Shown: one piece after another, positions 1 through 5,083 of the stretch
How the letters are laid out: every line of letters begins with the position of its first letter
Position numbering within the stretch: position 1 is the first letter of the stretch
DNA from: Clostridia bacterium
Lineage (GTDB): Bacteria > Bacillota > Clostridia > TANB77 > CAG-508
DNA length: 5,083 nt
Reading direction: 5' to 3'
Assembly: GCA_900753165.1 (NCBI GenBank)
Contig: CAADYC010000031.1
Span: forward strand, 1-5,083
Made by a program: the position numbers and the translations under genes
Notes under the pieces: generated by a model
What the model was told of the DNA's origin: nothing
The model's input: only the letters and a program-made list of their open reading frames with translations
The model's database searches: none

Positions 1-310
1 TTCCATAAAATACTCTGTCCATAAATGATGTTATCATTCCGCTTCCAGATGCAAAATGTACTGGTGTTCCAAATATTAAACCATCTGTTTCTGGAACTTT
101 TTCTAAAAATTTATTTACTGTATCATCCATGAAACATTTTCCATTTTTCAAACAAGTCCCACATCCTAAACATCCTGATATAGGCTTGTTTCCTATCCAA
201 AACATTTCTGTTTCAATTTCATTTTTTTCTAATGTCTTTTGTATTTCCTCTAAAGCTGTATATGTACAACCTTTTTCATGTGGACTTCCATTTACTAAAA
301 TAACTTTCAT
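1..310 (-). CDS. Flavodoxin-fold NAD(P)H-dependent oxidoreductase / iron-sulfur flavoprotein-like, partial (3' end cut by window edge)
   Basis: The first 103 residues are present; the gene continues beyond base 1. The N-terminus MKVILVNGSPHEKG is the first beta strand and phosphate-binding loop (NGSP, residues 7-10) of the flavodoxin-like FMN reductase fold, and the stretch GTPVHFASGSG (81-91) is the usual second flavin-contact loop. Between them are four cysteines, C47, C50, C53 and C59, spaced CX2CX2CX5C and followed by DD (62-63). This spacing fits the compact CX2CX2CX4-7C motif that binds a 4Fe-4S cluster in archaeal and clostridial iron-sulfur flavoproteins, so an electron-transfer flavoprotein carrying FMN and a cluster is likely; the physiological partner cannot be told. 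It would act in the cytoplasm. The start is fixed by a perfect AGGAGG (316-321, minus strand) five bases before the ATG. A TATAAT-like hexamer (345-350, minus strand) lies about 35 bases upstream but has no convincing -35, so a private promoter is only possible. Confidence 0.9.
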   Translation of the reverse strand, partial: MKVILVNGSPHEKGCTYTALEEIQKTLEKNEIETEMFWIGNKPISGCLGCGTCLKNGKCFMDDTVNKFLEKVPETDGLIFGTPVHFASGSGMITSFMDRVFYG

Positions 311-374
311 GATTTCCTCCTAACTCAAGAAAATGTACTTCATTATTATAATATTACAATCCATGTTTTTTGTT

Positions 375-1040
375 TTAATATTTTTCTATAATCTCATTTT
401 GATTTTTATATATACTATTTGCTGGGACTACTTTTCTTACAGATGATAATGGGTATATGTTGCTATGGCTTCCAATTACTGTTCCTGGATTTAGAACTGA
501 ACCACATCCAACTTCTACTTCGTCTCCAAGCATTGCTCCAAATTTTTTTAGTCCAGTTTCAATTTTTTCTGTCTTATTTTTTACAACTACTAATTTTTTA
601 TCTGATTTTACATTTGATGTTATTGAACCTGCTCCCATGTGTGATTTATATCCCAAAATTGAGTCTCCAACATAGTTATAATGAGGCACTTGAACTTTGT
701 TAAATAATATTACATTTTTTAATTCTGTTGAATTTCCTACAACTGCCCCTTCCCCAACAATGGCTTTTCCTCTTATAAATGCACAATGTCTTATTTCTGC
801 ATTTTTTCCTATAATTGCAGGTCCATGTATGTATGCTGTTGGCGCTACTGTTGCTGATTTTGCAATCCATACATCATCTCCTACTTTTTCATATTCTTCT
901 GGGTCTAGTGTATTTCCTAATTCTATTATGAAATCATTTATTTTTGGCAATACTTCCCATGGGTATGTTGCTCCATCAAATATTTTTTTTGCTATTGTTT
1001 CATTTAAATTGTATAAATTCTTTATTTTACATTCTTCCAT
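375..1040 (-). CDS. Left-handed beta-helix acyltransferase-like protein (GlmU C-terminal-domain-like, 'UDP-GlcNAc pyrophosphorylase' type)
   Basis: A complete 221-residue cytoplasmic protein. After a helical N-terminal segment (about 1-50) it shows hexapeptide repeats of the left-handed beta-helix type (about 55-105 and 170-205), e.g. VAPTAYIHGPAIIGKNAEIR and VGEGAVVGNSTELKN. Segment PHYNYVGDS (119-127) matches the HLSYLGDA region of GlmU, placing H120 where the GlmU acetyltransferase catalytic histidine lies. GAGSITSN (136-143) followed by KSDKK matches GAGTITCNYDG. The C-terminal LNPGTVIG (183-190) closes the helix. There is no nucleotidyltransferase (Rossmann) domain and no pyrophosphorylase signature. 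Proteins like this are often labelled UDP-N-acetylglucosamine pyrophosphorylase, but what is visible supports a sugar-nucleotide acyltransferase at most; the substrate is unknown. The ATG is chosen from AGGAG (1047-1051, minus strand) six bases upstream. It lies 145 bases after the ATPase gene, separated only by the palindrome cluster, so co-transcription is likely. Confidence 0.88.
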   Translation of the reverse strand: MEECKIKNLYNLNETIAKKIFDGATYPWEVLPKINDFIIELGNTLDPEEYEKVGDDVWIAKSATVAPTAYIHGPAIIGKNAEIRHCAFIRGKAIVGEGAVVGNSTELKNVILFNKVQVPHYNYVGDSILGYKSHMGAGSITSNVKSDKKLVVVKNKTEKIETGLKKFGAMLGDEVEVGCGSVLNPGTVIGSHSNIYPLSSVRKVVPANSIYKNQNEIIEKY

Positions 1041-1055
1041 ATTTTTCTCCTTTTT

Positions 1056-1180
1056 TAGGGATTAGGGGGACTGGTATCTAATCCCTATTTTTTTTTATAT
1101 TTTTTCGGGATTAGGGGACGGGTCTCTAATCCCTATTTTTTTATATTTTTTCGGGATTAGAGACCCGTCCCCCAATCCCG
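1056..1180. repeat. Cluster of three REP-like palindromes (two direct, one inverted)
   Basis: Unit 1 is 1056-1087, with perfect 10-bp arms (TAGGGATTAG / CTAATCCCTA) around a 12-base loop. Unit 2 is 1107-1133, with 8-bp arms (GGGATTAG / CTAATCCC). Unit 3 is 1152-1180, with outer arms CGGGATT / AATCCCG, and lies in the opposite orientation: the reverse complement of 1153-1179 matches unit 2 at 26 of 27 positions. All share a GGGGAC-type core. The spacers also repeat: TATATTTTTTC precedes units 2 and 3 with a 46-base period. On the plus strand each hairpin is followed by 7-9 T; on the minus strand, the coding direction on both sides, A-runs follow instead, so these should not stop the ATPase transcript. 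The cluster starts 5 bases after the ATPase stop and ends a few bases before the next gene's Shine-Dalgarno. The arrangement resembles REP/BIME elements; the link to a RAYT transposase family is inference. Confidence 0.85.
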
Positions 1181-1185
1181 TTTTT

Positions 1186-3807
1186 TTATAGCCACTCACC
1201 ATTTCTTTTAATATATACTTTCTTAATACTTTGTACAAGTACGGTATATATTATAAGTAATAATACTACAAACGCATAATATTTTCCTGGTAAAATTTCA
1301 AAATTAAATGTTCCAACATTGTGTAATAATATCGGTGTAACTATTGTTCCTGCAATAGTTATTAATGTTGATATTGTTAAAAATTTATTTGCTCTTGATT
1401 CTATGAATGGCATTTTTGTAGTTCTAACATAGTGAATTATCATTGTTTCACTTATCAAGCATTCTACAAACCATGCTGTTTGGAACCAAGATTGTTTGTC
1501 TACACTGTTGTATCCAAATACAAACCAAAATACTACAAATGCTATTACATCTGTTATTGAGCTTGTAATTCCCATTACATTCATAAATTTGCCAAGTCCT
1601 TTTGTGTCCCATTTTCGTGGTTTTTCCAAGAATTCTTTGTCTACATCATCATACGGAATTGCAATTTGTGATATGTCATATAAAAAGTCTTGTATTAACA
1701 TTTGTATTGGTAATAGTGGTAAAAATGGTAAAAAGATACTTGCTATTAGTATACTGAATACATCTCCAAAGTCTGAACTTAATGCCATTTTCATGTATTT
1801 TATAATGTTTCCATATACTTTTCTACCTTCTATTACACCATCATATATAACTTGCAAACTTTTTTCAAGTAAGATTATGTCACTTGCCTCTTTTGCTATG
1901 TCTGTTGCAGAGTCTACGCAGATTCCTACATCTGCTGTATGTAGTGATGGTGCATCATTTACACCATCTCCCATATATCCTACTACATGACCGTTTTTCT
2001 TATATGTTTTTACAACTCTTTCCTTTTGCAATGGATTTAATCTTGCAAAAACATCAACTTCTTCTACTGCTTTTTCTAATTCTTCGTCTGACATTTGGTC
2101 TAATTCAACACCTGTAATTATTCTGTCAGACCTTAAACCTACTGTGTTACATATATTTTTAGTTGCATATGCATTGTCACCTGTTAAGATTTTTGTTTTT
2201 ACACCAATTTTTCTTAAATCATTTATTGTTTTCTTTACGTCTTTTTTTGGTGGGTCTAGAAATGCAACATATCCAATAAATGTCATTTCACTTTCATCAC
2301 TACTGTTAAATACATTTACACCTGGATATTCTTTTTTTGTTGCTAATGCAATTACTTGCATTCCTAAATTTGATAAATTGTTTGCATTTACTTCTATTTG
2401 TTTTATTAAATCATCTGTTATTGGAATTATCTCGTCCTTATATTTTACTTGTTTGCAACATTTTAAAATTTCTTCTATTGCACCCTTTGTAAGCATTCTG
2501 TAGCCGTCTTCACTTTTTACAACAACACTCATTCTTTTTCTTGTATAGTCAAATGGTATTTCGTCTACTTTTTCGTATTCTTTTAGAACTTGCTTGATTT
2601 TGTGTTGATTTCCATATGCTATTACTGCTTTATCAACTAAATTTTTTATTCCTGTTCCATAGTAACTGTTTAGATATGCATATTTTAAGATGTCTAAGTC
2701 TTCTTCTCCCATTACATTTATGTATTTTTGCAATGTTATTTTATCTTGTGTTAATGTTCCTGTTTTGTCTGTACATAAGATGTCTATTGCTCCTAAGTTT
2801 TGAATTGACTGTATATTTTTTACTAATGTTTTCTTTTTCGCTAGAGTTTTGCTTCCTTTTGTTAGATTTACATTTACTATCATTGGTAACATACTTGGCG
2901 TTATTCCAACTGCTACTGATAGTGCAAATAGCAATGCTTCCATTAGATCGTGTCTTATGAATGCATATATTACAAATACTGCTATTGATACTACTACCAT
3001 ATATTTTATTAGTAGTTTTGTGATGTTGTTCATTCCTTTTTCGAAGTTTGTTATCTCTTTTTTGTTGTCTATTTCTTTGCTCATTCTTCCTAAATATGTG
3101 TCAAATCCAGTTTGTATTACAACTGCTGTTCCGCTTCCACTGACTACACTTGAGCCCATTAAACATATGTTGTTTATATCAAATATTCCTTTTGGTTCAT
3201 TTAGTGTTGTTGTTTTTTCAACTAATACACTTTCTCCTGTGAATACTGATTGGTTCAAGAATAAGTCTTTGCTTTCTATTAGTATTACATCTGCTGGTAT
3301 TATTGAGCCTGCATTTAGTTTTATGATGTCTCCTATTGCTATGTTTTCTACTCTTACTTCTTTTTCTTTTCCACCTCTTACTACGTTTGTACTTGAATAT
3401 ATTTGAGCTTTTAATTTTTGATTAAATTTATATGTTGAATAATTTTGGCAGAATTTTATAAATGCACTTACTACTGCTATCCCCACTATTATTCCAGCTC
3501 CTAATTTGTCTGATAATACAAAATCTATAATTGCTAGTAGCAACAATATATATATAAATTTGTCATTAAATGATTTTATAAAAAATTCTATCCAGTTCTT
3601 TTTTTCATTTTTCACTACTATATTGGGGCCATTTTGCTCATATCTTTTTTCATATTCTTTTTGTGCTAGTCCTTCTTCTTTTGTATTATATTCTTTCAAA
3701 ATTTCTTCTTTACTTTTCTTTGATGTTTGTGTGTATTTTTCTAGTAGTTCTTTATCTGTGTTTTTCATTTGTTTTACTTTTTTCTTGATTTCAAATAATT
3801 GTATCAT
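1186..3807 (-). CDS. mgtA: MgtA-like P-type (P3B) cation-transporting ATPase, likely Mg2+ import
   Basis: A full-length 873-residue membrane ATPase, matching the usual ~880-900 of the MgtA/MgtB family. In order: cation-ATPase N-terminal domain (about 20-70); membrane helices M1-M2 (about 82-118); actuator domain with TGES (190-193); M3-M4 (about 263-312); phosphorylation site DKTGT with D347; nucleotide-binding domain with KGA (441-443); TGDN (542-545) and GDGVNDAP (613-620); then M5-M10 (about 672-860). MgtA-specific stretches include LCTDKTGTLTQD and LYDISQIAIPYDDVD, which argue against Ca2+ or heavy-metal pumps. MgtA enzymes bring Mg2+ into the cell at ATP cost. Several membrane residues differ from the E. 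coli-type enzyme (S305 in TPSMLP, D679, D682, D707), so ion specificity is less certain than family. I prefer the ATG at 3807: AAGGA (3819-3823) is 11 bases upstream. The in-frame GTG at 3816 would sit only two bases from it. A third in-frame ATG at 3768 has no good site. Confidence 0.93.
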   Translation of the reverse strand: MIQLFEIKKKVKQMKNTDKELLEKYTQTSKKSKEEILKEYNTKEEGLAQKEYEKRYEQNGPNIVVKNEKKNWIEFFIKSFNDKFIYILLLLAIIDFVLSDKLGAGIIVGIAVVSAFIKFCQNYSTYKFNQKLKAQIYSSTNVVRGGKEKEVRVENIAIGDIIKLNAGSIIPADVILIESKDLFLNQSVFTGESVLVEKTTTLNEPKGIFDINNICLMGSSVVSGSGTAVVIQTGFDTYLGRMSKEIDNKKEITNFEKGMNNITKLLIKYMVVVSIAVFVIYAFIRHDLMEALLFALSVAVGITPSMLPMIVNVNLTKGSKTLAKKKTLVKNIQSIQNLGAIDILCTDKTGTLTQDKITLQKYINVMGEEDLDILKYAYLNSYYGTGIKNLVDKAVIAYGNQHKIKQVLKEYEKVDEIPFDYTRKRMSVVVKSEDGYRMLTKGAIEEILKCCKQVKYKDEIIPITDDLIKQIEVNANNLSNLGMQVIALATKKEYPGVNVFNSSDESEMTFIGYVAFLDPPKKDVKKTINDLRKIGVKTKILTGDNAYATKNICNTVGLRSDRIITGVELDQMSDEELEKAVEEVDVFARLNPLQKERVVKTYKKNGHVVGYMGDGVNDAPSLHTADVGICVDSATDIAKEASDIILLEKSLQVIYDGVIEGRKVYGNIIKYMKMALSSDFGDVFSILIASIFLPFLPLLPIQMLIQDFLYDISQIAIPYDDVDKEFLEKPRKWDTKGLGKFMNVMGITSSITDVIAFVVFWFVFGYNSVDKQSWFQTAWFVECLISETMIIHYVRTTKMPFIESRANKFLTISTLITIAGTIVTPILLHNVGTFNFEILPGKYYAFVVLLLIIYTVLVQSIKKVYIKRNGEWL

Positions 3808-3860
3808 TTGTATCACTTTCCTTTTTTATTTGGTTGTGTTATTATTAATTTTCTTGCTGT

Positions 3861-3888
3861 ATTATATCACTTTTTTTAGATTTTTAAA
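3861..3888 (-). promoter_or_regulatory. Predicted sigma-A promoter of the ATPase gene (extended -10)
   Basis: Read on the minus strand, a perfect TATAAT (3861-3866) is preceded by TGA (3867-3869), giving the extended -10 TGnTATAAT. A TTTAAA hexamer (3883-3888) stands 16 bases upstream as a 4-of-6 match to TTGACA. Transcription would begin near 3854, leaving a leader of roughly 47 bases before the ATG at 3807. This is prediction from consensus only. Confidence 0.6.
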
Positions 3889-3902
3889 GTTTTTCTGATA
3901 AT

Positions 3903-3936
3903 TTTTTGTTATTATTCATTAATTTTTGTTATGATT
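3903..3936. repeat. Paired direct repeat upstream of the ATPase promoter (possible operator)
   Basis: The 14-base sequence TTTTTGTTATTATT (3903-3916) recurs as TTTTTGTTATGATT (3923-3936), 13 of 14 identical, with starts exactly 20 bases apart, close to two DNA turns. The pair begins 15 bases upstream of the predicted ATPase -35. The second copy overlaps a GTTA-N4-TAAC inverted repeat (3928-3939). This could be a tandem protein-binding site for control of the ATPase, but in such AT-rich DNA chance similarity is real. The rest of the 234-base divergent intergenic region (3808-4041) holds only the predicted promoters and no small gene that I can support. Confidence 0.35.
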
Positions 3937-3950
3937 AACAGCTTATATTT

Positions 3951-3979
3951 TTAAAAAAATATATATAACATTTTATACT
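3951..3979 (+). promoter_or_regulatory. Candidate upstream promoter of the radical SAM gene
   Basis: TATACT (3974-3979) lies 17 bases after TTAAAA (3951-3956, 4 of 6 to TTGACA). A start near 3986 would give a leader of about 56 bases to the ATG at 4042. The surrounding sequence is almost pure A/T, so the -35 is weakly supported. Confidence 0.35.
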
Positions 3980-4003
3980 AACAATAGTAACCCATTTTAA
4001 AAT

Positions 4004-4032
4004 TTGCATTTACTATGTTTTTCTGCTATACT
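4004..4032 (+). promoter_or_regulatory. Candidate extended -10 promoter adjoining the radical SAM start codon
   Basis: TGCTATACT (4024-4032) is an extended -10, and TTGCAT (4004-4009) lies exactly 17 bases upstream of its TATACT hexamer. Transcription would start at about 4039-4040, only two or three bases before the ATG at 4042, giving an essentially leaderless message. It competes with the upstream candidate at 3951-3979; both may be used. Confidence 0.35.
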
Positions 4033-4041
4033 GTAGGCATT

Positions 4042-4992
4042 ATGGAAGAAAAGGAAAGATATAAACATTTAAACAAATATTTAAAAGAAAAATTTGGAGA
4101 AAGAACTCTCAAAATTTGCATTGATGGTGGTTTCACTTGTCTCAATAGAGATGGCACTTTATCTACAAAAGGATGCATTTTTTGTAGTGAAAAAGGTTCA
4201 GGTGAACTAATTCGATGTAGCTCAGGTCATACTATAACTGAAAAAATCAGTAATCAAGTTAAAAATTATTTTAATAGCTATCGTAGTGAACGAGCCAATA
4301 AATTTATTGCATATTTTCAAAACTTTACTAATACTTATGACTCTCTTGATATGTTAAAAGCTAAGTATGATTCTGCTTTAATAGATGATAGAATTGTTGG
4401 TTTAGAGATTGCTACAAGGCCAGATTGTATAAATCAAGATATTGTTGATTTATTAAAATCATATAAGAATAAATATTACGTTTGCGTTGAACTTGGTTTG
4501 CAAACTTCTAATGATGATACAGGTATTTTAATTAATCGTGGATATTCTAGTTGTCAATTTACAAAAGCTGTTGCTTTACTAAATAATGCTGGTATTGATG
4601 TTGTTTCTCATATTATGATTGGTCTACCTAATGAAAATTTTGATGATTTGAAAAATACTGTTGTTTTTATTAACAAACATAATATTCAAGGTTTGAAAAT
4701 TCATTCTACATATGTTGTTAAAAATACTATTCTTGCTAATATGTATTTTTCTGGTGATTATGAACCAATTTCTTTAGAATATTATTTAAAATGTCTTACT
4801 TATGTTGTTACTCATATCTCTCCAGATATTGTTATTCACAGGATTTCTGGAGATAGTCCTAAAGATTTGCTTGTTGCACCTGAATGGAATTTGCACAAAA
4901 AATGGGTTTTGAATGGATTTGATAAGATTCTAAGAGAACAGAATTTATGGCAAGGAAAATATTTCGATAAAAATGATATAGAACAAATCTGA
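4042..4992 (+). CDS. yhcC: TIGR01212-family radical SAM protein (YhcC-like)
   Basis: A 316-residue cytoplasmic protein, close to the ~310 residues usual for the YhcC family. The N-terminal DGGFTCLNRDGT...GCIFC region supplies three cysteines, C33, C45 and C48, spaced CX11CX2C. This is the family's atypical version of the CX3CX2C radical SAM cluster site, expected to bind a 4Fe-4S cluster and cleave S-adenosylmethionine. Other family landmarks are AYFQNFTNTY (90-99), ATRPDC (124-129), ELGLQT (150-155), GLPNE (194-198) and HRISGD (266-271). The family's substrate is not established, so no reaction is assigned. An in-frame ATG at 4015 would add nine residues (MFFCYTVGI), but it has no Shine-Dalgarno and relatives as I recall them begin near MEEKERYKHLN; the 4042 ATG has only a weak TAGG four bases upstream. 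It is transcribed divergently from the ATPase gene with no evident functional link. The stop TGA lies in the first hairpin downstream. Confidence 0.9.
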   Translation: MEEKERYKHLNKYLKEKFGERTLKICIDGGFTCLNRDGTLSTKGCIFCSEKGSGELIRCSSGHTITEKISNQVKNYFNSYRSERANKFIAYFQNFTNTYDSLDMLKAKYDSALIDDRIVGLEIATRPDCINQDIVDLLKSYKNKYYVCVELGLQTSNDDTGILINRGYSSCQFTKAVALLNNAGIDVVSHIMIGLPNENFDDLKNTVVFINKHNIQGLKIHSTYVVKNTILANMYFSGDYEPISLEYYLKCLTYVVTHISPDIVIHRISGDSPKDLLVAPEWNLHKKWVLNGFDKILREQNLWQGKYFDKNDIEQI

Positions 4993-5014
4993 AAAAAGTA
5001 AAAGATTTTTTCAG
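4989..5014 (+). other. AT-rich hairpin overlapping the radical SAM stop codon
   Basis: CTGAAAAAA (4989-4997) and TTTTTTCAG (5006-5014) form a perfect 9-bp stem around an 8-base loop; the TGA stop lies in the left arm. Only three of nine pairs contain G or C and no T-run follows, so it is a poor terminator by itself. Confidence 0.35.
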
Positions 5015-5026
5015 TAAATTTGTTCG

Positions 5027-5060
5027 TGCGCGAAAATTTATGAAATAAATTTTCTGTGCA
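5027..5060 (+). terminator. Candidate terminator hairpin downstream of the radical SAM gene
   Basis: GAAAATTTAT (5032-5041) and ATAAATTTTC (5045-5054) form a perfect 10-bp stem with a GAA loop. With T5055 bulged, GCGC (5028-5031) pairs with GTGC (5056-5059) including one G-U, and T5027 pairs with A5060, giving about 15 pairs. The following ATGTAGTTTTATATATT has only a four-base T-run, so termination would be inefficient or the hairpin may have another role. Confidence 0.4.
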
Positions 5061-5083
5061 ATGTAGTTTTATATATTAGGAAA

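Noticed and set aside
129..323. Plus-strand open frame of 64 codons over the left-edge gene.
   Set aside because: The minus strand here encodes a clear flavodoxin-fold protein with a perfect AGGAGG; the plus frame is its antisense.
419..1065. Plus-strand open frames over the beta-helix gene.
   Set aside because: The minus strand shows hexapeptide repeats and GlmU-like motifs; the plus-strand translations resemble no family and lack start signals.
1056..1180. Short CRISPR array.
   Set aside because: The units are palindromic, one is inverted, and the spacers are near-identical AT-rich sequence rather than unique spacers.
1496..1990. Long plus-strand open frames inside the minus-strand ATPase gene (also at 2144-2503, 2849-3406, 3506-3898).
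   Set aside because: They are shadows of a well-conserved full-length ATPase, have low-complexity F/L/S/I-rich translations and no ribosome binding sites.
3808..3816. GTG start for the ATPase gene at 3816, three residues upstream.
   Set aside because: It lies only two bases from the AAGGA site, too close for initiation; the ATG at 3807 is spaced better.
3808..4014. Possible M-box (Mg2+) riboswitch ahead of the MgtA-like gene.
   Set aside because: The region is nearly pure A/T with no conserved GC-containing helices, and the predicted leader (~47 bases) is far shorter than the roughly 160-170 bases an M-box needs.
1..5083. A defence, mobile or biosynthetic gene system.
   Set aside because: All four genes belong to recognisable housekeeping-type families, with no transposase, integrase, nuclease, toxin or carrier-protein genes; apart from the palindromes nothing suggests an accessory island.

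Overview
The window is AT-rich and carries Shine-Dalgarno sites of the AGGAG(G) type, compact gene spacing and proteins whose closest remembered relatives are clostridial. I infer a low-GC Firmicute, probably an anaerobic Clostridia member; this comes from recalled protein families and base composition, not from any search.

Layout. Three genes lie on the minus strand and one on the plus strand. Reading leftward from a divergent intergenic region at about 3808-4041, the minus-strand genes are: a P3B-type (MgtA-like) cation-transporting P-type ATPase (1186-3807); a cluster of three GGGATTAG...CTAATCCC palindromes (1056-1180); a short left-handed beta-helix acyltransferase-like protein resembling the C-terminal half of GlmU (375-1040); and the start of an iron-sulfur-flavoprotein/NADPH-dependent FMN reductase-like gene that runs off the left edge (1-310). 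Reading rightward from the divergent region is a TIGR01212-type radical SAM protein (YhcC family, 4042-4992), followed by two hairpins in the last 95 bases.

How the genes relate. Nothing ties them into one pathway. The ATPase and beta-helix genes are probably co-transcribed: no clear promoter separates them and the palindromes lack a U-tract in the minus-strand transcript. The flavoprotein gene follows 64 bases after the beta-helix gene with its own strong ribosome binding site and may be in the same transcript or have its own promoter. The radical SAM gene is a separate divergent unit.

No novel defence, mobile or biosynthetic system was found; this is mostly ordinary chromosome. The points worth a second look are the REP-like palindrome cluster, altered ion-site residues in the ATPase membrane helices, a paired direct repeat upstream of the ATPase promoter, an extended -10 promoter almost touching the radical SAM start codon, and a mutually exclusive hairpin arrangement at the right end.
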